Below, in pieces: positions 1-10,975 of a stretch of DNA of 64,000 bases. Position 1 is the first letter of the stretch, and the number at the start of each line of letters is the position of its first letter. Source of the stretch: Macrostomum hystrix (lineage: Eukaryota; Platyhelminthes; Macrostomidae); NCBI GenBank assembly GCA_950097015.1, contig CATNEN010000005.1:1674001-1738000 (forward strand), given 5' to 3'. The translations under genes and the position numbers were made by a program. The notes beneath the pieces are model-generated. The model searched no databases. It saw only the letters and a list, made by a program, of their open reading frames with translations, and was not told the origin of the DNA.

Positions 1-528
1 TCGAAGTCCAAATCCAAATCGGAAGCCAAGCCTAAATCTCCTAGGCCAACTAAGGTTGAGCTTGTCACCCAGAAAAGCACTGAAGCTATTGTCATCGGCA
101 GTATCGAAAAAGAAGATGTTCCTTTCCTTCTTGATACTGGAGCCCAGAATAATTTCCTAAGTAAATCTGTCTGGTCCAAAATCTTTAAACCCGAACAGAT
201 TGAAATGACCGCAAAACGAGTGACCACCTTTGATGGCACATCCGTCCAACTAGAAGGAGAAGTGGTAGCCCCAGTAAAATTCGGAGACCTAGAGATAGAG
301 ACAGAGTTCCTATTGTGTGGTCATGACTGTGACAATATCTTAGGCATGGAATTCTTTGTCGAGCATTGTGAAAGCATCCATTTATCTAAAGGCATGCTCA
401 TTCTGAAGAAAGGCCCATGTATCCCAATGCAGTATACTCGACTCCCCATTAGAATCTGCAGAGTTTACACCCAGCGGCCTGTCACAATCCCCGCTAATTC
501 CGCTCTGAGAATCCAGCTTGAGTCCTAA
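1..528 (+). pseudogene. Retroelement aspartic protease (retropepsin) fragment, cut by window edge
   Basis: The frame is open from base 1 to a stop at 526-528. It encodes a Lys/Ser-rich linker and then a retropepsin-like fold: the active-site motif FLLDTGAQNNFLS (about residues 43-55), beta-strand-like stretches, and an ILGMEFF segment near residue 115, the usual second hydrophobic landmark of retroviral-type proteases. Such a domain matures Gag-Pol polyproteins of LTR retrotransposons. No reverse transcriptase or integrase follows. After the stop another frame gives a short Arg-rich stretch and then stops, so this is a remnant of a larger element that begins outside the window. Clade (Ty3/gypsy-like or other) cannot be fixed. 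A host-domesticated retropepsin is possible but less likely given the surroundings. Confidence 0.7.
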
Positions 529-1087
529 ACAGAAAACGTCGTCGATCCCTAATCAGAAAACGTCGATCCCTACCCTGTAAAAAATTCGGCTGCTTCTTCG
601 GCGGTTTTTTTGTGCGAAATAGGAGTGGAATCTACCAAAATCCCCCTATCTCGCAAGAGTTAAAAAAACCACACAGGAAGCTGCCGATATAACCGCAAAT
701 TGTGCGGAAACCGCCGAAGAATCACCCGAACCAGTGGCCCATGGGACAACCAGAGAATTAGTGTGCTACGCACATAATAGTGCAATAAAAGAAACTTCTG
801 AATTTTTTTGTTACAATTGGCATGGCAAACTATGCTTAGTAAATGCTGTTACCTCACAGACTGCCAGGGAGTTAAGCAACCGCAGCGTTTCAAATGAAAC
901 TCCAAGTCTATTGTTTTTCGTCTTATTGTCGGACATTAGTAGCTACAGTTGACTTGAAGTTCCAGGCCGACTGAAAAAAGTTTAATATTTATACAAATTG
1001 GAATATTTTATTTACCGCAAGATATTACTAAATAACCTAGTTAGAGCCGAACTACGATTCCTGCCATGATTAAATGATTATGTCCAT
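529..1087. other. Non-coding stretch, no supported feature
   Basis: AT-rich sequence after the protease stop, with a short near-direct duplication (cagaaaacgtcg at about 530 and 556). Short ORFs here show no recognisable domain. It may be the tail of the retroelement above. Confidence 0.4.
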
Positions 1088-1275
1088 ATTTTGTCTATGA
1101 TTGTCTATGGCTTTAGCTACGATTCCATGAGTGTCTATGACTTTAGCTACGATTCCATGAGTGTCTATGGCTTTAGCTACGATTCCATGAGTGTCTATGG
1201 CTTTAGCTACGATTCCATGAGTGTCTATGGCTTTAGCTACGATTCCATAGGAGTCCATGGCTTTAATAGGAGTCC
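1088..1275 (+). repeat. 30-bp minisatellite, left block
   Basis: Units of 30 bp built on GGCTTTAGCTACGATTCCAT followed by GAGTGTCTAT. Because 30 is divisible by 3 the array is open and reads GFSYDSMSVY-like decapeptides, but this is a by-product of the period. The same satellite resumes at 3454 on the far side of the RTE-like element with an ATTGTC variant, so the retroelement lies within or between blocks of one array. Confidence 0.9.
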
Positions 1276-1287
1276 ATGGCTCATCTG

Positions 1288-3407
1288 TGACCTCGAGCTA
1301 CGCGATCCGCTCTACCGTCCGCCAAAGCGGCCACCGCGGCGCTACTACCGCGCTCTCAAAGACGCCGGAACGCACTGCCACTTCGCTAGCGCCTTCATCA
1401 CTGCGCTCGGCGGCAAGCGTGGAGGTGCCGAGTACGCGGATGTGAGCGCCGCAGTACGAGCCGCCGCGGAACAAGCGGTCCCGTTGATGCAACCGGCCCA
1501 GCGTGGGCAGCCGGTCTGGCAAGACGACCCCGCGATTCAGCAAGCGAGGGAAGATCTGGAAGAGCTCCGTCTGAGCAGGCGACCTACTCGCGAGGCGGAG
1601 GAGGCTCTGGCGTCTGTCTATCTGCAGCGGCAGCAAGCCGCAGTTGATGAAGTTGTCAGGGCCGTCTCTGCCGCTGGGCCCGACGCCAGAGGGCGCGTGG
1701 CCTGGTCCGCCATTAATGCTCTGACAGGGCGGAAGCGGCGCATCCAACTGAATCTGGCAGGCGACACTGCAGATGAGCGCAGAAACGAGCTACGCGAGTT
1801 CTTCGCCGCCATAGTCAACGCGCCGCCACCCCCGCTGCCCAACATCCTGACGCTGCCGCCAGAGACGCCGTTGCCGTCAGAGGACAGTTTTAACGTTGCA
1901 CCAGTCACCATGGCTGAAGTCTTAATGCTCGCCCAGAAGACGCCGGGCGGCAAGGCGCTGGGTCCGGACGAGGTGCCCATCGAGGCGCTGCGCATCCACT
2001 GTATGGCCAGTGAGGTCGCCCGTGTGATGAACCGCGTGCTCTCCGGTGAGGTGGCACCCACTGAGTGGACCATGGCGCACATCATCGCCATTCCAAAGAA
2101 GCCGGGCACTACGCGGCTAGACGAGCACCGAGGCATCTGCCTGCAATCCTGTGCTGCGAAGTTGTTCAACCGGATGCTGCTATCGCGGTTGCAACCCGTG
2201 CTGGATCCCTACCTGCGACCTGAGCAGAACGGGTTTCGGCCCCCACCGTGGCACAGTGACGCAGATCCTAGCTCTTCGCCGAATCATCGAGGAGGCGCGC
2301 ACGCGCCAGTTGGACCTGATCGTTGTCTTCATTGACTTCATGAAGGCTTTCGACTCGGTTGCGAGGGCTGCGCTCCCACATGTGCTCCGCGCGTACCATG
2401 TGCCAGAACAGCTGATCTCCGCCATCATGGCGTTGTACTGTGCTACGAGAGCAGCTGTGATGACGCCGGACGGCCTGTCGGACCCCTTCGAGACATCCTC
2501 CGGGGTGCTCCAGGGGGACACTCTAGCGCCGTTCCTGTTCGTCCTGGTGCTTGACTGGGTGCTACGAACTGCTCTTCCTACCGACGAAGACGGCTTCCTA
2601 CTGCGGCGACGCGTGGGTCGACGTCAACCGGAGAAGCGGCTCAGCGTGCTTGGCTACGCCGATGACCTCGCCCTGCTGTCCTCGACCGTAGAGGACGCCC
2701 AGCGCCAGCTGGATAAGCTGGTTAGCGCTGCAGCGAGCGTCGGCCTGTTGGTCAACACGAAGAAGACCGTTGTGCTCTGCGTGCCGGGCGACATCGAGGC
2801 CGCAATTTTCTGCCGAAGCGCTGACGGGCAGGTAACGGAGCTTCCGCGCTGTCAACAGTTCGTCTACCTCGGCGGTCTGGTACCTGACGTCCGCGAAGAT
2901 CTGAGGCGTCGCCGCCGGTACGCTTGGGCTGCCTTTCGTTCTGTTAGGGCGGTCCTGCAGTCCGAGGCCCTACCTGATCGCCAGAGGGCGGCGCTGTTCC
3001 AGGCGGTGGTCGAGACCGTCCTGTTGTACAACGCCGAGACGTGGACGCTGACTGATTCGCTAGAACAGCAAGTCAACGCGGCGCACGCTGGCCTGCTGCG
3101 TGCCGCCTTTAAGATCAGCGACGAGCGGATCACTAACGCGGCACTCTATCGTCGCGCCGGCCTGGCCCGTCCGAGTGAACTGCTGCGACTTCGGCGACTC
3201 CAGCTTGCAGGCCACATCATCCGCGCCGAGTCCTACTGCCCGCAGCCGGTGCAGGAGGTGCTGCTGCTAACGCTGCAGGCACCCTACCGGCGCGGCCAGG
3301 CCCGAACTCGGCGTTTCGTCGACTGCCTGCTGGCCGATGCTGGCGCCCCGGACACTGCCGGCGGTGCGGCCTTTGTTCGCGCCCAGGCTCTGAAGCGTGC
3401 ACTGTGA
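1288..3407 (+). pseudogene. Reverse transcriptase of RTE-like element, one frameshift
   Basis: Reverse transcriptase that would copy the element's own RNA at a nicked target. Reading left to right: an endonuclease-RT linker; finger/palm motifs with GGKALGPDEVP and the IAIPKKPGTTRLDEHRGI block; VFIDFMKAFDSV (first catalytic Asp); SGVLQGDTLAPFLF; the catalytic GYADDLALLS; KTVVL; YLGGL; then a C-terminal thumb region with an ETWTLT motif. The frame is broken once, in the C-run at about 2240-2244, where five C occur and four would keep FRPHRGT in frame. The upstream ORF runs into the minisatellite without its own plausible start. A polymerase or sequencing slip in the homopolymer is as likely as a true mutation. 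Stop at 3405-3407. Confidence 0.8.
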
Positions 3408-3435
3408 CGCTGCCTTTTCCACCTGACAGCGTACT

Positions 3436-3452
3436 TTGTTGTTGTTGTTGTT
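3436..3452 (+). repeat. (GTT)n tail of the RTE-like element
   Basis: Five GTT units between the end of the RT 3' UTR and the resumption of the 30-bp satellite. This is the expected kind of 3' tail for an RTE-type element. Confidence 0.7.
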
Positions 3453-3453
3453 A

Positions 3454-3737
3454 TGGCTTTAGCTACGATTCCATGATTGTCTATGGCTTTAGCTACGATT
3501 CCATGATTGTCTATGGCTTTAGCTACGATTCCATGATTGTCTATGGCTTTAGCTACGATTCCATGATTGTCTATGCCTTTAGCTACGATTCCATGATTGT
3601 CTACGGCTTTAGCTACGATTCCATGATTGTCTATGCCTCTACCTACGATTCCATGATTGTCTACGGCGTTAGCTACGATTCCATGATTGTCTATGGCTTT
3701 AGCTACGACTCCATCATTGCCTATCATGGCTTTAGCT
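3454..3737 (+). repeat. 30-bp minisatellite, right block
   Basis: About nine and a half copies of the 30-bp unit (GGCTTTAGCTACGATTCCAT + GATTGTCTAT), decaying toward the right end. It is interrupted at 3738 by a hAT-like MITE and resumes in degenerate form at 4311-4500. Confidence 0.9.
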
Positions 3738-4310
3738 CAAGGACAACTTAATAACTTGTTTGAACGAGGCAAGACTGCGGGAATCCGTCGAAAACTGATG
3801 GTGGATGTAGCGGCCTTTCATTTCTTCCCTTTTTTATCATTGGTGCATCTTGAGGCCAGTGCTTAGCACACACGCCCATGTGGTCTGTCACGGTATAAAC
3901 AACAACAAAATTGTTAATGAATTCATGTGGCCAGGCTAAATCTGATTAGCAAAGCACATTTAAAGAAAGTCTTACCGTCAGTTGATTAGGCAGAGACAGT
4001 CGCCAAGCCTCTCGTTCAGTTGCATGTTTAGGAAACGAAAATACTGTAACATTCCGATCACGGTTACTATTGTAGTTTGAACAACAGAAAATGACGCTGC
4101 ATTTTCTCGGCATGATATTTCGTTTCAGCTAGCAAGAATAAAAGTTCTCTGTCTCAATTGCAAGTGCATGCGAATAACTCAATTTTCAGCTCAGATTTCT
4201 TCGCTTTCGTAGCTTTGGATGGGCCATAGAACAATGCTTTTAAACGAGCCTCATACTTTTTTCGCCATGAATTGGCTCGTTTCCGGTCCTGAGTTATTAA
4301 GTTGTCCTTG
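3738..4310. mobile_element. 573-bp hAT-type MITE with 8-bp target duplication
   Basis: The element begins CAAGGACAACTTAATAACT and ends with the exact reverse complement, a 19-bp perfect terminal inverted repeat. CTTTAGCT (8 bp) directly flanks both ends (730-737 and 311-318 of their kilobases, i.e. 3730-3737 and 4311-4318), and an 8-bp duplication is the hAT superfamily hallmark. CTTTAGCT also occurs in every unit of the host satellite, so the duplication alone is not proof, but its exact abutment to the TIRs is. There is no transposase ORF inside, so it is non-autonomous. Confidence 0.85.
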
Positions 4311-4500
4311 CTTTAGCTACAAAATTTTAGCTATAATTTTGCTGTTGTCTATGGCTTTAGCTAGGATTCTATCAGCGATCCCGTAGTTCTGTCTAGGGCT
4401 TTAAGTAGGATTCCATGATTTCCCATGGCTTTAGTTACAATTCTTTCTAGCTACAACAGTAGGATTCTTTCTACGGCCTAAACTAGGATTCAAGTTTTGT
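4311..4500 (+). repeat. Degenerate continuation of the 30-bp minisatellite
   Basis: Recognisable but mutated units (CTATGGCTTTAGCTAGGATT, CCCATGGCTTTAGTTACAAT) follow the MITE, the decayed right end of the same satellite array. Confidence 0.7.
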
Positions 4501-4795
4501 GACGCAAACTATACATGCACTATTCATTTTAATGATGCTTACATTCTATAGCGCGATATAACCAAAAGAAGATTAGTGAAACAACTTTTCAGCATATCAA
4601 TGTCCTATCATTACATATGGTTTATGACGAAAATATATATTTACCTATTTATCGTTAGGTCGCTCGACATATTAATGTCAAGTCTTTTACTTAAATAACA
4701 AACGACAAAAATAAGAAAAATAGAACCACTTTTATAACTAGTAATAAACCGATTTGTTTAAACATATATAAATGATTATATATGTTTATATATGC
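4501..4795. other. AT-rich spacer, nothing recognised
   Basis: AT-rich sequence ending in ATATAT/TATATG microsatellite-like text before the next array. No open frame or known motif was seen. Confidence 0.4.
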
Positions 4796-5210
4796 CACCC
4801 AACTCCCCACCTAGCCAACACCCCACCTAGCCAACTCCCCACCTAGCCACCCAACTGCCCACCTAGCCAGCCAACTCCCCACCTAGCCAACACCCCACCT
4901 AGCCAACACCCTACCTAGCCAACACCCCACCTAGCCAACACCCTACCTAGCCAACACCCCACCTAGCCAACTCCCCACCTAGCCACCCAACTGCCCACCT
5001 AGCCAGCCAACTCCCCACCTAGCCAACACCCTACCTAGCCAACACCCCACCTAGCCAACACCCTACCTAGCCAACACCCTACCTAGCCAACACCCCACCT
5101 AGCCAACTCCCCACCTAGCCACCCAACTGCCCACCTAGCCACCCAACTCCCCACCTAGCCACCCAACTGCCCACCTAGCCACCCAACTCCCCACCTAGCC
5201 ACCTAGCCCT
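4796..5210 (+). repeat. CCTAGCCA-type minisatellite, first array
   Basis: Interspersed 16-22-bp units such as CCCCACCTAGCCAACAC and CCACCTAGCCACCCAACTGC. The same family forms the 1.5-kb array at 18255-19735 and, reverse-complemented, the array at 54340-54496. Confidence 0.9.
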
Positions 5211-5647
5211 CATCTCATTCTCCAGTCTAAAGTTCTTATTGGATCATTGAGAGCCACACTTGAGAACATTGAAGAGCGGTTTTTAGGCGAACAAATTAAA
5301 GATGATTAATTATTAACGCACTCTTTTAAACAAATACAACCACTTAGGTGGAGAAATACAATTATGGAAGAACATTTAAAACAGAAATAATTCAGCAAGA
5401 CAGGCTAATATCGATTTAATAGGCTGATAACTCATGCTTCTATGGCTACAGGGGTGAAATTTTGACACTATGGTGTGGTGCTGGATCGGCACGATGACGA
5501 TCGGGGGCTTTTTCACCTTGGAAACTGTCGACTCAATACCACCAATACGACTCAATACTCAATTAGAAGTCCCCACGCTGACTCTGGTGCTTGTACAATT
5601 GTCAATTGTTAGTACAGGGATATAATAGCATTATTATTACATTATTA
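5211..5647. other. Spacer with a scrap of the Gab-like 3' exon
   Basis: Mostly unremarkable sequence. At about 5574-5597 it matches the text that encodes the end of the Gab-like protein (compare 10975-11000), in the same orientation, just beyond the DUSP terminal exon. This suggests the duplication history once placed another Gab copy here. Confidence 0.4.
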
Positions 5648-8600
5648 TTAAGCAGTAGTTGCTTGTGGAAGCGCCGCAGAGGAAGAGGTAGCAACGGCAG
5701 CAGCTGCTGCTGACGATGCTGTTGAATTAGACGGAGTGGAATTCTCGTCAAGCAAAACTTCACTGAGCGGTCGTTGGCGCCTTCCAGTTGAAATGCGGTC
5801 AGTTGCGGTAATGACAGATCGCTGCTGCTGCTGCTGTTGCTGGGCGGTGAAAGACATTTTAGACATTGCACTGACAGTGGTTGGACTGCTTGCACAGCTA
5901 GCCACTATTGAAGCAGCGGAGGCGGCCGTCAGACAGAATCTTTTCTGACGCTTCGCTTCTGAGCAGGATGAGTCTGAGTCCTCTGCTGTTGATGCCGAAG
6001 ACTCAGATTGCTGCTTTTGCTGCTGAAGTTGGCGTTCGAATTCCAAAAGTTGTCCAAGAAAATTGAAATTCAGACTAATACTAGGCCGGCGAGCCTTAAC
6101 GTAGCTAAAAACAGAAGAAGTCACTTTGTTAGGTTGTGCATAATTAGCCTTTCTAAAAATGCATATCGCTTATAAAAATAAAATTCCGCTCACCGATAAG
6201 CTTGATCTTCAGTCATATTGAGATGCTGCATAATGTATGCAATCACCATGGTTGGAGAGCGAGACACGCCAGCAAGGCAGTGTACAAGGCAGCGACCGTT
6301 GCTACGCCAGACATTGTCTAAAATTCAAGAGAAAAAAGATATATTTGTATATTTTTCGATACATATCGGCTTAATACAAACTTTTAAACTTACTGTCGAT
6401 AAAACTTTTTTCGATACATATAGGCAAAAAATGTACAACTTTTAAGTGCCAATAGCCGAGAAAAAAGTTTTTTAGGTAAAACAAACACATACCCAGAAAC
6501 TGGAAAGCCAGTTTGAAATGCGGCAACAATTTGTCGGAGTAGCCGTCGTTAACTGGAACCCGCATGAAATTAGCCTCGTCGACGTGCTCCGACTGCGGAC
6601 AATTGGCGCTCACATTCAATATGTGGGTAATGCCGTGACGCCGGATCACATCTGAGTCGCAGGCGTCAGTTTGAGAGCCGACGTAGACAAAACTTAATAG
6701 TTTAGACATTGCACTGACAGTGGTTGGACTGCTTGCACAGCTAGCCACTATTGAAGCAGCGGAGGCGGCCGTCAGACAGAATCTTTTCTGACGCTTCGCT
6801 TCTGAGCAGGATGAGTCTGAGTCCTCTGCTGTTGATGCCGAAGACTCAGATTGCTGCTTTTGCTGCTGAAGTTGGCGTTCGAATTCCAAAAGTTGTCCAA
6901 GAAAATTGAAATTCGGACTAATACTAGGCCGGCGAGCCTTAACGTAGCTAAAAACAGAAGAAGTCACTTTGTTAGGTTGTGCATAATTAGCCTTTCTAAA
7001 AATGCATATCGCTTATAAAAATAAAATTCCGCTCACCGATAAGCTTGATCTTCAGTCATATTGAGATGCTGCATAATGTATGCAATCACCATGGTTGGAG
7101 AGCGAGACACGCCAGCAAGGCAGTGTACAAGGCAGCGACCGTTGCTACGCCAGACATTGTCTAAAATTCAAGAGAAAAAAGATATATTTGTATATTTTTC
7201 GATACATATCGGCTTAATACAAACTTTTAAACTTACTGTCGATAAAACTTTTTTCGATACATATAGGCAAAAAATGTACAACTTTTAAGTGCCAATAGCC
7301 GAGAAAAAAGTTTTTTAGGTAAAACAAACACATACCCAGAAACTGGAAAGCCAGTTTGAAATGCGGCAACAATTTGTCGGAGTAGCCGTCGTTAACTGGA
7401 ACCCGCATGAAATTAGCCTCGTCGACGTGCTTCGACTGCGGACAATTGGCGCTCACATTCAATATGTGGGTAATGCCGTGACGCCGGATCACATCTGAGT
7501 CGCAGGCGTCAGTTTGAGAGCCGACGTAGACAAAACTTAATAGTTTAGACATTGCACTGACAGTGGTTGGACTGCTTGCACAGCTAGCCACTATTGAAGC
7601 AGCGGAGGCGGCCGTCAGACAGAATCTTTTCTGACGCTTCGCTTCTGAGCAGGATGAGTCTGAGTCCTCTGCTGTTGATGCCGAAGACTCAGATTGCTGC
7701 TTTTGCTGCTGAAGTTGGCGTTCGAATTCCAAAAGTTGTCCAAGAAAATTGAAATTCGGACTAATACTAGGCCGGCGAGCCTTAACGTAGCTAAAAACAG
7801 AAGAAGTCACTTTGTTAGGTTGTGCATAATTAGCCTTTCTAAAAATGCATATCGCTTATAAAAATAAAATTCCGCTCACCGATAAGCTTGATCTTGAGTC
7901 ATATTGAGATGCTGCATAATGTATGCAATCACCATGGTTGGAGAGCGAGACACGCCAGCAAGGCAGTGTACAAGGCAGCGACCGTTGCTACGCCAGACAT
8001 TGTCTAAAATTCAAGAGAATAAAGATATATTTGTATATTTTTCGATACATTATCGGCTTAATACAAACTTTTAAACGTACTGTCGATAAAACTTTTTTTC
8101 GATACATATAGGCAAAAAATGTACAACTTTTAAGTGCCAATAGCCGAGAAAAAAGTTTTTTAGGTAAAACAAACACATACCCAGAAACTGGAAAGCCAGT
8201 TTGAAATGCGGCAACAATTTGTCGGCGTAGCCGTCGTTAACTGGAACCCGCATGAAATTAGCCTCGTCGACGTGCTCCGACTGCGGACAATTGGCGCTCA
8301 CATTCAATATGTGGGTAATGCCGTGACGCCGGATCTGAGTCGCAGGCGTCAGTTTGAGAGCCGACGTAGACAAAACTTAATAGTTTAGACATTGCACTGA
8401 CAGTGGTTGGACTGCTTGCACAGCTAGCCACTATTGAAGCAGCGGAGGCGGCCGTCAGACAGAATCTTTTCTGACGCTTCGCTTCTGAGCAGGATGAGTC
8501 TGAGTCCTCTGCTGTTGATGCCGAAGACTCAGATTGCTGCTTTTGCTGCTGAAGTTGGCGTTCGAATTCCAAAAGTTGTCCAAGAAAATTGAAATTCGGA

Positions 8601-10399
8601 CTAATACTAGGCCGGCGAGCCTTAACGTAGCTAAAAACAGAAGAAGTCACTTTGTTAGGTTGTGCATAATTAGCCTTTCTAAAAATGCATATCGCTTATA
8701 AAAATAAAATTCCGCTCACCGATAAGCTTGATCTTGAGTCATATTGAGATGCTGCATAATGTATGCAATCACCATGGTTGGAGAGCGAGACACGCCAGCA
8801 AGGCAGTGTACAAGGCAGCGACCGTTGCTACGCCAGACATTGTCTAAAATTCAAGAGAATAAAGATATATTTGTATATTTTTCGATACATTATCGGCTTA
8901 ATACAAACTTTTAAACGTACTGTCGATAAAACTTTTTTTCGATACATATAGGCAAAAAATGTACAACTTTTAAGTGCCAATAGCCGAGAAAAAAGTTTTT
9001 TAGGTAAAACAAACACATACCCAGAAACTGGAAAGCCAGTTTGAAATGCGGCAACAATTTGTCGGCGTAGCCGTCGTTAACTGGAACCCGCATGAAATTA
9101 GCCTCGTCGACGTGCTCCGACTGCGGACAATTGGCGCTCACATTCAATATGTGGGTAATGCCGTGACGCCGGATCACATCTGAGTCGCAGGCGTCAGTTT
9201 GAGAGCCGACGTAGACAAAACTTAATAGTTTAGACATTGCACTGACAGTGGTTGGACTGCTTGCACAGCTAGCCACTATTGAAGCAGCGGAGGCGGCCGT
9301 CAGACAGAATCTTTTCTGACGCTTCGCTTCTGAGCAGGATGAGTCTGAGTCCTCTGCTGTTGATGCCGAAGACTCAGATTGCTGCTTTTGCTGCTGAAGT
9401 TGGCGTTCGAATTCCAAAAGTTGTCCAAGAAAATTGAAATTCGGACTAATACTAGGCCGGCGAGCCTTAACGTAGCTAAAAACAGAAGAAGTCACTTTGT
9501 TAGGTTGTGCATAATTAGCCTTTCTAAAAATGCATATCGCTTATAAAAATAAAATTCCGCTCACCGATAAGCTTGATCTTGAGTCATATTGAGATGCTGC
9601 ATAATGTATGCAATCACCATGGTTGGAGAGCGAGACACGCCAGCAAGGCAGTGTACAAGGCAGCGACCGTTGCTACGCCAGACATTGTCTAAAATTCAAG
9701 AGAATAAAGATATATTTGTATATTTTTCGATACATTATCGGCTTAATACAAACTTTTAAACGTACTGTCGATAAAACTTTTTTTCGATACATATAGGCAA
9801 AAAATGTACAACTTTTAAGTGCCAATAGCCGAGAAAAAAGTTTTTTAGGTAAAACAAACACATACCCAGAAACTGGAAAGCCAGTTTGAAATGCGGCAAC
9901 AATTTGTCGGCGTAGCCGTCGTTAACTGGAACCCGCATGAAATTAGCCTCGTCGACGTGCTCCGACTGCGGACAATTGGCGCTCACATTCAATATGTGGG
10001 TAATGCCGTGACGCCGGATCACATCTGAGTCGCAGGCGTCAGTTTGAGAGCCGACGTAGACAAAACTTAATAGTTCAGTCGGTCCCTGATTCGTGGCGTA
10101 GTTTAGCTCGACTAGAAACTGTCGCTGCTGCTGCTGCTGACTACACGGGCCGACGCCATCGACACTATCAGCTCCGGCTAGGACAGCCGGGCATCTGGAC
10201 TCGCAGTACTGCGGATAGGCCGCGGCGAAGTTGGCGAAAGCTCCTGAAACGATGTTGCGGATCGACGGATTTGTAGCTGACTCGGCTAGGAGAGCCTCCT
10301 GAGCGCCGGTCACTACTGTGGCTGCTGCCACATTCGAAGATAGGCAACAGTTATGCTGACAAAATGTAAGCTTCGGTGGTCGCAATTTTCTGCGATTCT
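5648..10399 (-). CDS. DUSP8/16-like MAP-kinase phosphatase with five tandem catalytic domains
   Basis: Dual-specificity phosphatases of this group remove phosphates from the TxY loop of JNK/p38-type MAP kinases. Minus-strand exons in transcription order: A 10399 (or 10355) to 9866; B 9688-9565; fused C/A 9475-9021; B 8843-8720; C/A 8630-8181; B 8003-7880; C/A 7790-7336; B 7160-7037; C/A 6947-6493; B 6317-6194; terminal C 6104-5648. A carries the end of a rhodanese-like domain ([14 protein letters not shown]) and the start of the phosphatase fold (FVYVGSQTD). B carries the catalytic loop HCLAGVSRS, kept in all five copies. C carries the family tail [19 protein letters not shown]. Fused exons join ...SAMSK directly to [10 protein letters not shown] in frame. 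Each C/A + B pair is 579 nt (193 aa). The third C/A exon (8181-8630) has lost 5 bases, shifting the frame. The 5' rhodanese exons were not found. Transcription is unproven, and an assembly artefact cannot be excluded. Confidence 0.75.
5858..10074 (-). repeat. 843-bp tandem repeat of DUSP exons and introns
   Basis: Equivalent points recur at 6104, 6947, 7790, 8630 and 9475, i.e. steps of 843, 843, 840 and 845 bp. Each unit holds half an A exon, an intron, exon B, an intron and most of exon C. The rightmost units share intron variants (GAGAATAAAG, CGTACTGTCG) that differ from the leftmost ones (GAGAAAAAAG, CTTACTGTCG), so amplification was stepwise. The unit is bounded by a fusion of exon C text (...TCTAAA) to exon A text (CTATTAAG...). 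Confidence 0.9.
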
Positions 10400-10404
10400 C
10401 TGAA

Positions 10405-10975
10405 ACAATGAAAAACTTTAATGTTCAAATGCAAGCAAGCAAGAGTTCGCTGTTGCCGTGCAGAATTGAATTGCTGAACCTTGCAGCATATATGTTTGCT
10501 GCAATGCCAAAGTACATCATTAGGTCAACGAAGAGGTGGCTACAGAAACAATGGGCAAAATCAATTATGGCAACTTGGATTACGCCATCCTATATACTGG
10601 AATCCTTGCTGGAATCGAATGCGGCCAAAGAGGTATTGAAATTTAAATTTACCTATCAAATTAGGTAAATGACAAGAGATTAGACAGTGATCAGAATTTC
10701 CTATTGGTTTAAGAATATTACAATGGGCATCTGTGCCATTTGATTTCAGCCAAGATATATGGGCATTAGAGTGGCCATTAAAGTCTCCAATTAAATGGAT
10801 TGAGCTAGATGGATTAGTTAACCCAATAGGCAATAGCCTGAATTTACAAAGCCACAACTTTGTAACATTGACAAGATAAGAGTCATCAGCAGGAGGAGGT
10901 CTATAGACAAAACAAAAAATAGAGGGACAGGTTTTAAGTTAGAATTTATCAATACAAAATTTGCCTAACCCGATC
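10405..10975 (-). pseudogene. CR1/Jockey-type LINE endonuclease remnant
   Basis: The minus strand reads the landmarks of an AP-like LINE endonuclease: a YRPP block near 10900, HLIGDFNGHSNAHISW (the IxGDFNAH motif) and GNSDHCLISCHL (the SDHxxI motif). It contains frame breaks and has no RT. Related fragments occur at 15290-15600, 48540-48815, 48895-49065 and 50995-51360, always next to the Gab/DUSP copies, so they travelled with the duplication. Confidence 0.6.

Larger units (their letters stand above)
1276..3453 (+). mobile_element. RTE-like non-LTR retrotransposon, 5'-truncated
   Basis: A GC-rich retroelement copy that contrasts with its AT-rich surroundings. The endonuclease that should precede the reverse transcriptase is missing, so the copy is 5'-truncated, as is typical of target-primed reverse transcription. 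The 3' end is a (GTT)n simple repeat at about 3436-3452, resembling the short tandem-repeat tails of RTE-clade elements. Both sides are the same 30-bp minisatellite. No target-site duplication can be recognised because the flank is itself repetitive. Clade assignment (RTE versus RTE-X or a neighbour) is tentative. Confidence 0.75.

Noticed and set aside
1070-1258. Minus-strand repeat protein ORF (VAKAIDTHGI units), also at 3284-3727
   Set aside because: Shadow of the 30-bp minisatellite.
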